From Roseiarcus sp963748545 (lineage in GTDB: Bacteria; Pseudomonadota; Alphaproteobacteria; Rhizobiales; Beijerinckiaceae): DNA of 64,000 nt. The stretch spans positions 184,010-248,009 of the forward strand of contig CAVVJO010000015.1 in assembly GCA_963748545.1 (NCBI GenBank). The letters are read 5' to 3'. The notes beneath the pieces were generated by a model. It did not search any database. It saw nothing but the letters and a program-made list of their open reading frames with translations, and was not told the origin of the DNA. Shown here piece by piece: positions 53,453 to 62,320 of the stretch (its first letter is position 1; the number at the start of each line of letters is the position of its first letter). The translations under genes were made by a program, and so were the position numbers.

Positions 53453-54871
53453 ATGCGCCCCGCCCTGCTCACTGCTCTCATCGTCGCGACCGCTCTGTTC
53501 ATGGAGAACATGGACGGGACGGTGATCTCGACCTCGCTGCCCGCGATCGCGCTAGACCTCCATCAGGACCCGATCGTCCTGAAGCTGGCGCTGACGTCCT
53601 ACATGCTGACGCTGGCGGTGTTCATTCCCGCGTCCGGCTGGGTCGCAGACCGATTCGGCGCACGCACCGTTTTTTGCTCGGCGATCGTCGTCTTCACGCT
53701 CGGCTCGATCTTCTGCGGCGCCTCGAACTCGCTCGGGACGCTGATCGCGGCCCGCGTTTTTCAGGGTCTCGGCGGCGCCATGATGGTTCCGGTGGGGCGT
53801 CTCGTCCTGCTGCGCAGCGTCGAGAAGAGCCAGCTCGTCGACGCCCTCGCCTATCTCACCGTGCCGGCCCTGCTCGGCCCCGTCGCCGGGCCGCCGCTCG
53901 GCGGCTTCATCACCACCTATTTCCACTGGCGCTGGATTTTCTGGGTCAATGTGCCGATCGGCCTGATCGGGCTGGCGCTTTCGCTCCGATACATCGCCAA
54001 TCTGCGCGAGGAGGTCGTGCCGCGGTTCGACTTCAAGGGTTTCGCGCTTTCCGGCGCTGGGTTGCTCGGCTTGATCTCCGGTCTGTCGCTGATCGGCCGC
54101 GGCATGGCGCCGGGCTGGGAGGTGGCGGCGCAAGTCCTGGCGAGCCTGATCCTGCTCGCGCTCTACGTCCGGCACGCGGGGGGCAACGAAGACGCGATCC
54201 TGGACCTGAAGCTGTTGCAGATCCCGACCTTCTTCTCGGGCGTGGTCGGGGGGCTGCTGTTTCGGACCGGAATCGGCGCCCTGCCCTTCCTGCTGCCGCT
54301 GCTGCTCCAGCTTGGGTTCGGCCTGTCGCCGTTCGCATCGGGGTCGCTGACCTTCGCCACCGCCATCGGCGCGATGGCGATGAAGTTCACCGCCTCGACG
54401 ATCCTGCGCGGGTTCGGTTTCCGCCGGACGCTGGTCGTGAACGCGCTGATCTCGGGGGCGTTCATGGCGTCCTACGCGCTGTTCACGCCGACCACCCCGC
54501 ATTGGGTGATTTTCCTGGCGTTGCTCGCAGGCGGATTCTTTCGCTCGCTCGAATTCACCGCGCTCAACGCCATCAGCTATGCCGACATCGACCCGCCGCG
54601 GATGAGTCGCGCCACCAGCTTCGCCAGCGTCTCGCAGCAGATGTCGGGCGCGGTCGGCGTCGCGGTCGCCGCGGTCTGCATCCAGCTCATCCAGGTCGGC
54701 TTCGGCGACGCGACGCTCGCGGCGCGCGATCTTTCGCTCGCGTTCGTAGGCGTCGCTGTGATCTCCAGCCTTTCGACGCTCGTCTTCATGAGGCTGAAGC
54801 CTGACGCAGGCGCGGCGCTGTCGGCAAGGCCGCCGGCCCCTGAGGGGGCGGCTCCCGCCGCTGCGGAGTAA
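53453..54871 (+). CDS. MFS drug exporter, DHA2 (EmrB/QacA) family
   Basis: A 472-residue inner membrane protein with about 13-14 helices. Motif D1 is LFMENMDGTVISTSLPAIA, motif A GWVADRFGARTVF, motif C GPVAGPPLGGFITTYFHWRW with the DHA2-typical WRWIFWVNVPIG. It exports drugs or metabolites with proton exchange. The ATG at 53453 is preferred over 53414 because it removes a Pro/Arg-rich extension. No EmrA-type partner or regulator is adjacent. Confidence 0.9.
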   Translation: MRPALLTALIVATALFMENMDGTVISTSLPAIALDLHQDPIVLKLALTSYMLTLAVFIPASGWVADRFGARTVFCSAIVVFTLGSIFCGASNSLGTLIAARVFQGLGGAMMVPVGRLVLLRSVEKSQLVDALAYLTVPALLGPVAGPPLGGFITTYFHWRWIFWVNVPIGLIGLALSLRYIANLREEVVPRFDFKGFALSGAGLLGLISGLSLIGRGMAPGWEVAAQVLASLILLALYVRHAGGNEDAILDLKLLQIPTFFSGVVGGLLFRTGIGALPFLLPLLLQLGFGLSPFASGSLTFATAIGAMAMKFTASTILRGFGFRRTLVVNALISGAFMASYALFTPTTPHWVIFLALLAGGFFRSLEFTALNAISYADIDPPRMSRATSFASVSQQMSGAVGVAVAAVCIQLIQVGFGDATLAARDLSLAFVGVAVISSLSTLVFMRLKPDAGAALSARPPAPEGAAPAAAE

Positions 54872-55038
54872 GTGGGCGCGCCGAGCGCCCGTCGCTCGGG
54901 CGCGGCTGAGGCGACGGGCTTATCGTGGGCGGCCGCGACCCGCTGACCTCGGGAACATTGGGCGCTGCTCCTCGCTATCAACAGGCGGCGCGACCCCCCA
55001 CCTCGCCCTCCCCGAGGGGCGGGAACCCGGAGCAACCC

Positions 55039-55551
55039 ATGCTGGCGCGCAGAATCGCCCTCGCGATCGGCCTGGCCGCGGCCCTGATCGGTTCGCAGGG
55101 GCCGGAATTCGCCCAGCAATATCGCCAGCGGGCCGGCGGCGCGCTGGACGAACTGAAGCGGATCGTGATTGCATTCGACGCGGAGGCGGCGAGCGAGGGC
55201 CTGACGCCGTCCGAAGGCGTCCGGCGCCTTGAAGGCAACAGCGATCCCCTCGTCCAGAAGCGCGGCGAGGACATGGAGCGTACGATCGCGCGGGCGGAAC
55301 GGCTGGAGGGGCAGCTCACGGCGATGGCGGACGCAGGCCCGCTGAAGCGCCTGGCCGTCATGATCGCCCATCTCGACCCCGAGATCGCCGAGCGCACGCT
55401 CGACGCCTACGAGCCTGCAGCGCCGCTGACGACCGAGGCGTTGGCGACCGCAGGCGCCCTCGGGGCGCTCGGCTGGGCCGCGACCCATGTCGTCGCCCGG
55501 CCCTTCCGCAGACGAGCCCGCCCCAAGGCGCCGCAGGCAACGTCCGCATGA
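55039..55551 (+). CDS. DUF2937 family protein
   Basis: A 170-residue protein: N-terminal hydrophobic segment LARRIALAIGLAAALIGSQG, then the family signature PEFAQQYRQRAGGALDELKR, a long amphipathic helical middle, and a second hydrophobic segment ATAGALGALGWAATHVVARP near the C-terminus. Likely membrane-anchored at both ends. Function unknown. Start ATG at 55039 gives the expected N-terminus. Confidence 0.82.
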   Translation: MLARRIALAIGLAAALIGSQGPEFAQQYRQRAGGALDELKRIVIAFDAEAASEGLTPSEGVRRLEGNSDPLVQKRGEDMERTIARAERLEGQLTAMADAGPLKRLAVMIAHLDPEIAERTLDAYEPAAPLTTEALATAGALGALGWAATHVVARPFRRRARPKAPQATSA

Positions 55552-55638
55552 CGGGACCGGGACCCTTGAGGCGCCGGGGAAACAGGCGCAAGAACGGGCC
55601 GACGCCCGACGCCCGTTAGGGCGCCGATGGAGGACGCT

Positions 55639-56379
55639 ATGAGCGAGGACGCGCACGAATTTTCCGGCCGGACGGTTCTGGTCACCGGGGCCAGCAAGGG
55701 GATCGGCCGGACGACCGCCAAACTGCTCGCCCATCGCGGCGCGTCGGTTCTGGCGCTGGGCCGTTCGCCTGACGAACTCGCCTCGCTCAAGGCCGAGATC
55801 GACTGCAAGACGCTGGCCGTCGATCTCGCCGACCTCGAAGCCACGCGCGCCGCGGTCCGCGCCGAGCTCCCGTTCGACCTCCTGGTCAATTGCGCCGGCA
55901 CGACCGCCCTGCAGCCCTTTCTGGAGCTGACGCTCGAGAGCTTCGACCACATCCTCACGGTCAACACCAAGGCGGCGATCGTGATCGCGCAGGAATACGC
56001 GCGCGATTGCATTGCGGCGAAACGGCCGGGATCGATCGTCAACGTCTCCAGCGACGCGGCTTTCGTCGGCGTGATCGACCACGCCGCCTACTGCGCCTCG
56101 AAGGCGGCGCTCGACGCGGTCACGCGGGTCATGGCGAACGAGCTCGGCCGCTACAGCATCCGCGTCAACAGCGTCAATCCGACGATCACGCTGACCGACA
56201 TGGCGCGCGTCGCCTGGAGCGACCCTGCCCGCTCTGCGCCGCGGCTTTCGCGCATGCCGATCCGGCGGTTCCTGGAGCCGTCGGAGGTCGCCGAGACCAT
56301 CGCCTTCCTGCTGTCGGATCGCGCGTCCGGGGTGACCGGCGCGTCCTACCGCGTCGACGGAGGCTTCGCGATCGCCTGA
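55639..56379 (+). CDS. SDR oxidoreductase, L-xylulose/carbonyl reductase-like
   Basis: A 246-residue short-chain dehydrogenase with TGASKGIGRTTAKLLAHRGA, an Arg in ALGRSPDEL suggesting NADPH preference, VNCAGTTAL, VNVSSDAAF and YCASKAALDAVTR, ending GVTGASYRVDGGFAIA. The pattern is that of tetrameric carbonyl/L-xylulose reductases. TGGAGGA lies before the ATG at 55639, favouring it over 55627. It is convergent with the GST gene. Confidence 0.87.
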   Translation: MSEDAHEFSGRTVLVTGASKGIGRTTAKLLAHRGASVLALGRSPDELASLKAEIDCKTLAVDLADLEATRAAVRAELPFDLLVNCAGTTALQPFLELTLESFDHILTVNTKAAIVIAQEYARDCIAAKRPGSIVNVSSDAAFVGVIDHAAYCASKAALDAVTRVMANELGRYSIRVNSVNPTITLTDMARVAWSDPARSAPRLSRMPIRRFLEPSEVAETIAFLLSDRASGVTGASYRVDGGFAIA

Positions 56380-56385
56380 GCTTTG

Positions 56386-57022
56386 TCAGCCGAGTTTGGG
56401 TTCTGTGTCGACGTAGCTCTTCAAGGCCTGCGTGGCTTTCCACCAGTCCGCAAAGCCCTCGACGTCGAACACCGCGTCCTTGTCCGGCGTCAGCGAGACA
56501 TAAAAGGCGATCGGCGCCAGATAGAGGTCGGCCAGGCTCAATTCCCCCGCGATGAAGGGCGAGGCGCCCTTGGTCTTCATCGCGAATTCGATCACCTTGC
56601 GGCCAGTGTCGAGGCCGCCCTTCCGCATCGCGTCGTTTTTTCCGCCGACGAAATCCGGGAAGAGATGATACGCGACGACGCCGCCGAGCAAGGCGCCGTA
56701 GCCGTAGGAGTCGATCAGGCCGATGATCATATCCATCCGCGCGCGATCCCTCGGGGTCGGCGGCACGAGCGACTTGCCGGGAAGGACATCGTTGAGATAG
56801 CGGGTGATCGCGCTTGTTTCCAAAATGCGCATTCCGTCGTGGTCGAGGACCGGGACCTTGCCGAACGGATGACGCTCGAGATGCTCGGGCGTTTTCGGCT
56901 CGCCCTTGAGCACGTTGAGTTGCATTTGCTTGATATTGCGTGACGCCTTTTTCGGCGAGGACCATCTTGACCGTGCGCACATAAGTCGAGCCGTCAAATC
57001 CCCAAAGGACCATGTCGGGCAT
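56386..57022 (-). CDS. Glutathione S-transferase family protein, one-base frameshift
   Basis: The N-terminal strand MPDMVLWGFDGSTYVRTVKM and VLAEK is in one frame; KQMQLNVLKGEPKTPEHLER, HPFGKVPVLDHDGMRILETSAITRYL and the helical C-terminal domain (FIAGELSLADLYLAPIAFYV) are in another. Removing one A of the A5 run on the coding strand (plus-strand T5 at 56948-56952) restores a ~211-residue GST. HPFGKVPVL and ETSAI are the glutathione-binding motifs. Confidence 0.82.
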
Positions 57023-57267
57023 AGGCGTATCCCTTCCAAGCCGTCGCAGCCCCCCGTTGAGGCTAGCGGGAATTGCTCGGCGGAGCCAGCGTCGGAAGAC
57101 GACGCGATAGACGGGGGAAGCGCGTAAGAAGCGCGCGTTGCCGGATGGTGTCGAGAACGGGCAAGCTCGACGCTGAGCCGTCCTTGCCGACCCGCCAAGA
57201 CTGGCATATTCGCCTTCGATTGATCGGGTTGAGCGCGCTTCTGTCCACAAAGGAGTTGCCCCGACAC

Positions 57268-58149
57268 TTGCCAGACGCATCCAGACAGATCGTATGCTTG
57301 CTCGCTGTCGCCGTGGCGCTCCGCTTGACGTCTGCATTCGCGCAGCAATCGACAATGGCGCCGTCGCCCGCTCAGCCGCCGTCGGCGCCAGATCAGGGCG
57401 CGAGCCCGGAGGGCGACGTTCTCAACGCACAGCGCCTCCTGCAACTCATGTACGAGGTCAAAACGGCTCCCGGAACGAACCTCGACGGGAACTCGGTCAC
57501 GACCACCACCGACACCTGGAAGTTGCGCGGAGATTATACGTTTCCCCTGAGCTCTCAATGGTCGGTGGCCCTGCGCGGCGACCTGCCATACCTTGCAAAG
57601 GACAAGTACACCGGCGGCAATCCCGACGGCGGGTTTCTCTACGGCCTCGGCGACGCGGACGTTCAAGCGGCGCTTATCGACACGATCGACGAGCGGTGGA
57701 AGGCGGGCGCCGGCGTACGTCTTATTACTCCGACCGGCGACGCCTCTCTCTCCTCGGGCCTGTGGCGTGTCATGCCCATCGCCGCCGTACGCTACGCGCT
57801 GCCGGAGTTGAGCGCCGGCAGCTACTTTGAGCCCCTCGCGCGCTACGACGTCAGCTTCGCAGGCGATCCGTCAGAGAAGTTCATTAGCAACATGCAGTTT
57901 GGGCCCATGTTGAACATAGCGCTGCCAGACCGATGGTACGTTACACTGTATCCCAATCCGGAGATCCGTTGGAATTTTGGCGCGCCGGTCACTGGCGAGA
58001 CGGGTCGGCTCTTCCTGCCCTTCGACGCTCGGATAGGCCATAAATTTAGCGAGACGTTCAACCTCTCGCTGGAAATTTCGGCGCCGATTATCAAGCAGTA
58101 TCCGGTCTACAATTTTATGACCGCCTTGAGATTAAACATAAACTTCTGA
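57268..58149 (+). CDS. Outer-membrane beta-barrel transporter-like protein
   Basis: About 293 residues with a signal peptide (IVCLLAVAVALRLTSAFAQQ) and a series of amphipathic strands: WKLRGDYTFPLSSQWSVALR, GFLYGLGDADVQAALIDTI, AGAGVRLITPTGDASLSSGL, WYVTLYPNPEIRWNF and a terminal MTALRLNINF ending in Phe, as barrel proteins do. It resembles MetA/phenol-pathway or neuromedin-type outer membrane proteins. The frame is open from 57073 but has no good ATG; TTG at 57256 or 57268 after AAGGAG is likely. A related C-terminal fragment lies at 59265-59727. Confidence 0.72.
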   Translation: MPDASRQIVCLLAVAVALRLTSAFAQQSTMAPSPAQPPSAPDQGASPEGDVLNAQRLLQLMYEVKTAPGTNLDGNSVTTTTDTWKLRGDYTFPLSSQWSVALRGDLPYLAKDKYTGGNPDGGFLYGLGDADVQAALIDTIDERWKAGAGVRLITPTGDASLSSGLWRVMPIAAVRYALPELSAGSYFEPLARYDVSFAGDPSEKFISNMQFGPMLNIALPDRWYVTLYPNPEIRWNFGAPVTGETGRLFLPFDARIGHKFSETFNLSLEISAPIIKQYPVYNFMTALRLNINF

Positions 58150-58164
58150 CTTCGAAGCTACGGC

Positions 58165-59216
58165 CTAGTTGGCCCAGGCGAAAACGCGGTTCCAGTCCTT
58201 CTTCATGCTGACGACGCTCCAGCCTTTCGCGCGCGCCTCGTCGTCGAGCGCTTGCGGAAACGCGCCGACCCGGGAATTGGGCAATCCTCGCGCGGGTCCG
58301 TAGGCGTATTCGCGGTCGCCGTCGTCGTGCAGGAGCAGCATGGCCATGCGCGCCCCGTCGCCCGCGGTGGTGTACTCGCACATTTCCCGGTCGCCCGCGG
58401 AGTTGCCGAAGGCGAAGCGCGGCCGTCGGCCGATGACGAGATGGATGCCTTCGGGCTTTCCCGCCTTGTCGTCGTTGAGAAGCAGCTTGGGCTCCTTGAT
58501 CAGCACCGGCTTCCCCGCCGCGTCGACCTGGTACGTCACGCCGCCAGCCGTGCCGACGACCTGTTCGGGGGGGATTTCGTAGACGCGCTCGGCATAGGCG
58601 CGGACGAAGTCCTGTCCGCCCCCGGTGACGATGTAGGTCTTGTAGCCGTTTGCGCGCAGCAGCCGCATGAGTTCGAGCTGCGGCAGATAGACGAGATCCG
58701 TGTAGGGCCGCTTCCAGCGTGTGTCGCGCGCTTCGGCGATCCACTTTGCGACGTCGTCGCCGAAGACCTCGACGTCCATTCCGGTCAGCGTAGCGGCGAC
58801 GATCTTGACGAGGTCGTTCATCGACAGATGCGCAATGCGGGCGCGGTCGCCGGTCAGGACCGTCCGGAACGGCTCCTGGCTGGCAAGCGCCGGTTTCGCC
58901 TTGACGACCGTCGCCACGCGATCGAAGCAATAGACGAGTTGGGTGTAGATCGGCTGTTCGACCCACAACGTGCCGTCCTGATCGAAACAGGCGATGCGCT
59001 CTTCGGGAGGCACGAACTTCGAATTGCCGGTTTCGGTCGTCGTCTTGACGAAATCGAGGATCGCTTTTTTCGGCGCGCCCTCGCTCCAGGATGGGAGAAA
59101 GGCGCCGTTGATTGCGCCGGGCCGGGGAGGAGGCCAAGAACGAGCGGAGCGGCCGGCAGAGCGGCGAGCGCGCCGAGCATAAAGCGGAGGCTCACAGCCT
59201 GATATTCATCGACCAT
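58165..59216 (-). CDS. Exported HAD-family phosphatase, one-base frameshift
   Basis: Starts MVDEYQAVSLRFMLGALAAL with a signal/anchor in one frame; the rest, FLPSWSEGAPKKAILDFVKT, ACFDQDGTLWVEQPIYTQLV, IVTGGGQDFVRAYAERVYEI and FGNSAGDREMCEYTTAGDGAR, is in another. Adding one C to the run at 59120-59130 on the coding strand restores ~350 residues. DQDGTLW is the nucleophile motif and TGGG motif II. It resembles phosphoserine-phosphatase-like periplasmic HAD proteins. The ATG at 59216 has GGAGGG upstream. Confidence 0.82.
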
Positions 59217-59264
59217 CGCACCCTCCATTCCCGCCGCGCTCTCCTGCAAGCCGGCGAACTTGAT

Positions 59265-59727
59265 TCACCGATTTGCAGCAGGAAAAAGTAAAGAAAGCTG
59301 GAAGCGCAGCGACCATGTCGGGCCGGTGGCGGGGCCACGGTCGGCCGGACAGCGTTGTAGAAAGCACTGATCTGCGCGTTGATTGGCGGCAGCCCCTCGA
59401 CCCAAAAGAGGCGATTGGACCGCCCCCCGCCGAACGGCACAACCCATATGTTGTGCGTCGTGCGCCGGGGCGCGCCAATCGGCTGTGATGATTGACTGGG
59501 ACGTCAAATACCAACCCTGGGGCAGGTTGTAATTTATGAAAATATGAATGGTCGCCTCGTCGACCTGCTGTCCGTTTATCCACGCCCTCTTCGATCCGAC
59601 GAACAATCGCTTCAGTCCCCGGATCGTGGTCGACACCTGGCCAGGGAACTCGTTCTTAACGGTCACGCCATCAGCGCCATCGTTCCGGGCCAACTCGAAG
59701 ATGACCTCGAGACGCGACGTTTGATCC
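59265..59727 (-). pseudogene. C-terminal remnant of an outer-membrane protein, cut by IS66
   Basis: Minus-strand pieces in two alternating frames: FINYNLPQGWYLTSQSIITA and DWRAP, then RLFWVEGLPPINAQISAFYN, then PTWSLRFQLSLLFPAANR with the stop at 59265. Together they match the last ~110 residues of neuromedin-type outer membrane proteins (YNLPxGWYLTSxPIITANW ... WSLRFQxxxLFP). The gene upstream part is missing because the IS66 end lies at 59728. Two internal frame changes, unlike the single homopolymer slips elsewhere, fit real decay. Confidence 0.6.
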
Positions 59728-59772
59728 GTAACCGTCCGGCGTAGGCCGCAGGGGCCGTGCTCGCGGCTGAGG

Positions 59773-60006
59773 TCAGCGCTTCTCGCGCGGCGGCATTTCG
59801 CGGTGGATCTTGATCAACTCGACGAGGCTGTCGACGCCGAAGTCGGTGAAGGCGATGACGCTTTCGTCGTCGAGGCTCAGCACCCAGATCACGCCGTCCT
59901 CGGTTTCCATTTCCATGGCGACATCGAACAAGAAGTCGACGTCCTCGCCGAGTTCCTTGGCGACGCGGTCGATGGTCCTGACGTGGGAGACCTTGTTGGT
60001 GTGCAT
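59773..60006 (-). CDS. Small acidic protein carried within the IS66 element
   Basis: A 77-residue protein starting MHTNKVSHVRTIDRVAKELG, then EDVDFLFDVAMEMETEDGVI, WVLSLDDESVIAFTDFGVDS and a helix LVELIKIHRE. It starts three bases after the tnpC stop and ends 45 bases inside the IS66 end, so it travels with the IS and is likely co-expressed with tnpC. It is not TnpA or TnpB. Function unknown. Confidence 0.65.
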   Translation of the reverse strand: MHTNKVSHVRTIDRVAKELGEDVDFLFDVAMEMETEDGVIWVLSLDDESVIAFTDFGVDSLVELIKIHREMPPREKR

Positions 60007-60009
60007 GGG

Positions 60010-61416
60010 TCAGGCGGCGAGCGCCGCAATGGCCGGAGGCTGCGGCCGCCAGTTCCAGGGCAGCAGTTCGTCGAGCCGATGCGCGGGATGGGCGGCGATG
60101 CGCGCGAGGACGTCGGCGAGCCACGCCTGCGGATCGACGCCATTCATCTTCGCGGAGACGATGAGACTGTACATGGCTGCGGCGCGACGCCCTCCGCGAT
60201 CGGACCCGCAGAATAACCACGATTTCCGCCCGAGGGCCACGCCGCGCAGCCCGCGTTCGGCGGCGTTGTTCGACATGCAGACGCGCCCGTCGTCGAGGAA
60301 CAGCGTGAAGGCCGGCCGGCGCTTGAGGATGTACTGGATCGCCTTCGCGAGGTCGTGCCCGCGCGACAGCTTCGTCGCCTGCTCGCGCATATAGACCATC
60401 AGATCGTCGACCACGGGCCGGCTCTCCGCGCGGCGGACGGCCAGGCGCTCCTCGGGGCTCCGGCCGTTGATCGACCGCTCGATCATGAACAGCGCGTCGA
60501 TGCGGCGCACGACCTCGATGGCGATCGGCGAGAGCGGGATCTCGGTCTTTCCTGCGGCCTTGCGGCGCGCGTTCTCCTCGACGTCGGCGAAGACGAAGAA
60601 CTTGCGCCGCGCATGCGCCCAGCACGCCGCCTCCCGGATCGGGCCGGGCTTGCGGTTCGCGAGATAGAGCCTGTTGTAGCCGTCGTAGGCGTCGGCCTGG
60701 AGAATGCCTGCGTAGCCCGCGAGATGCGCCTGCGGATGCTCGCCCCGCCGGTCGCGCGAGTAGTGGAAGATCGCGGCGGGCGGCCCGGCGCCGCCGAACG
60801 GCTCGTCGTCGCGGACATAGACCCAGAGCCGGCCGGTGTCGGTCTTGCCCTTGGTCAGCACCGGCACGGTGGTGTCGTCGCCGTGCAGGCGCTCGGCCGC
60901 CATGACGTGGGCCTCGATGAGGCGCCGAAGCGGATCGAGCGCCGTCGCGACCGCGCCGACCGCGTCGGCCATGGTGGAGAGCGCGATCGGGGCGCCCTCG
61001 AGCGCGTAGCGCTCGGCCTGCCGGTTCAGCGGCTGGTGCTGGCCGAACTTCTCGAACACGATCATCGCCAGCAGGCTCGGGCCCGCCCAGGCCCGCGGGA
61101 TCGCGTGGAACGGCGCCGGCGCCTGGCTGATCTTCTCGCAGTCCCGGCAGGAGAACTTCTCCCGCACCGTCTCGATCACCTTCCACCGCCGCGGCGTCGT
61201 CTCCAGCGTCCGCGTCACGTCCTCGCCGAGCTTGCGCAGGCGAGCGCCGCCGCAGCACGCGCAAGTCGTCGGCGGATCGATCACCACCCGCTCGCGCGGC
61301 AGATGGTCGGGGAACGTGTCGCGCTCGGCGCGCCGGCGGGTGAAGGGGCGCACCGTCGTCGTCTTCGCGGCCGCCTGTTCCGCCGCCAGTTCGTCCTCGG
61401 TGGCGCTCGCCGCCAA
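60010..61416 (-). CDS. IS66-family transposase TnpC, N-terminus truncated
   Basis: The visible 468 residues cover the zinc-binding domain (CACCGGARL ... CRDCEKI), the DDE domain (RLHGDDTTVPVLTKGKTDTG, ILQADAYDGYNRLY, CWAHARRKFFVF) and the C-terminal Glu region MSNNAAERGLRGVALGRKSW plus the IS66 C-terminal LPWNWRP tail. IS66 TnpC is normally ~520-540 residues; the missing N-terminal leucine-zipper region was separated by the IS21 insertion at 61442. Frame is open to the junction with no native start, so the TTG at 61416 is nominal. Confidence 0.88.
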   Translation of the reverse strand: MAASATEDELAAEQAAAKTTTVRPFTRRRAERDTFPDHLPRERVVIDPPTTCACCGGARLRKLGEDVTRTLETTPRRWKVIETVREKFSCRDCEKISQAPAPFHAIPRAWAGPSLLAMIVFEKFGQHQPLNRQAERYALEGAPIALSTMADAVGAVATALDPLRRLIEAHVMAAERLHGDDTTVPVLTKGKTDTGRLWVYVRDDEPFGGAGPPAAIFHYSRDRRGEHPQAHLAGYAGILQADAYDGYNRLYLANRKPGPIREAACWAHARRKFFVFADVEENARRKAAGKTEIPLSPIAIEVVRRIDALFMIERSINGRSPEERLAVRRAESRPVVDDLMVYMREQATKLSRGHDLAKAIQYILKRRPAFTLFLDDGRVCMSNNAAERGLRGVALGRKSWLFCGSDRGGRRAAAMYSLIVSAKMNGVDPQAWLADVLARIAAHPAHRLDELLPWNWRPQPPAIAALAA

Positions 61417-61441
61417 CTGCCAATTCCGACGAAGTCGCCCG

Positions 61442-61510
61442 TGTAGAACGACATGAAGCCGCCCGGCATTCCGGAATGAAGCCGCCCACCATAACGGAAT
61501 GATGCCGCCC
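61442..61510. repeat. IS21 terminal multi-repeat, istB side
   Basis: Three direct copies of a ~16-base unit resembling GGAATGAAGCCGCCC, spaced about 24 bases apart, start at the IS boundary. The matching inverted set is at 63935-64000. Confidence 0.75.
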
Positions 61511-61563
61511 GGGGTGGCGAGGCTCGCTGGCTTTCTGGTTGTGTTGCTGAGACGGGGGTTCGG

Positions 61564-62310
61564 TCAAGCCTTTTTGGGTTGCCTGTCTCGGGTGCGACGT
61601 AGGCTTTCGCCGGAGAGTTCGATGCGGTGTGCGTTGTGGACGAGGCGGTCCAGGATGGCGTCGGCGTAGGTCGGGTCGCCGATGACTCCATGCCAGCGGT
61701 CCACGGGAAGTTGGGACGTGATGACCGTGGAGCGGCGTCCATAGCGCTCTTCGAGGATTTCCAGGAGATCGTGACGGGCGGCCGCGTCGAGCGGCTCCAG
61801 CCCCCAATCGTCGAGGATCAAAAGATCGGCGCGGCCGAGACTGCGCACGAGACGGGCATGACGGCCGTCGCCGCGCGCGAGCGCCAACTCCTCGAATAGC
61901 CTCGGGACGCGCTGGTAGAGAACCGACCGATTATCGCGGCAGGCCTTGTGGCCGAGGGCGGACGCCAACCAACTCTTGCCCACGCCGGTCGGGCCGATGA
62001 GCGCCAGATTGTCGTGAGCGTCGATCCAGCCTCCCTCGACCAGCTTCTGGAACAGGGCGCGATCGAGGTCGCGGGGGGTGCGATAGTCGACATCCTCGAC
62101 GCAGGCCTGCTGGCGCAACCTGGCGACCCGCAGCCGTGCTGCGAACCGCTTGTCCTGCCGCCACGAGATCTCTCGATCCACGAGAAGTCCGAGCCAATCG
62201 AGGGGGCCGAGACGATCGGTCTCCCCGCTTGCGGTGAGGTCCTCGAAGGCCTTGGCCATTCCTTGGAGGCCGAGCGCGTGAAGCTGGTCGAGGGTAGGAT
62301 GCTTAAGCAA
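61564..62310 (-). CDS. istB: IS21-family ATPase IstB
   Basis: A 248-residue AAA+ helper protein. It starts (TTG) LKHPTLDQLHALGLQGMAKA, with AGAGAG just upstream. Walker A is GPTGVGKSWLASALG, Walker B DLLILDDWGLEPLD, and VITSQLPVDRWHGVIGDPTY is the conserved IstB sensor region. It delivers target DNA to IstA. The frame opens further upstream to 62406 but that part overlaps istA and is not native. Confidence 0.93.
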   Translation of the reverse strand: MLKHPTLDQLHALGLQGMAKAFEDLTASGETDRLGPLDWLGLLVDREISWRQDKRFAARLRVARLRQQACVEDVDYRTPRDLDRALFQKLVEGGWIDAHDNLALIGPTGVGKSWLASALGHKACRDNRSVLYQRVPRLFEELALARGDGRHARLVRSLGRADLLILDDWGLEPLDAAARHDLLEILEERYGRRSTVITSQLPVDRWHGVIGDPTYADAILDRLVHNAHRIELSGESLRRTRDRQPKKA

Positions 62311-62320
62311 GGCGTCTCTC

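Larger units (their letters stand above)
59728..61441 (-). mobile_element. IS66-family element, left part, interrupted by IS21
   Basis: The outer end begins GTAACCGTCCGGC at 59728-59740, close to the GTAAGCGTCC-type inverted repeat of IS66 elements. It contains a small passenger gene and the tnpC transposase up to 61441, where an IS21-family end begins. The N-terminus of tnpC, tnpA/tnpB and the other inverted repeat must lie beyond the right edge of the window. Confidence 0.7.
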
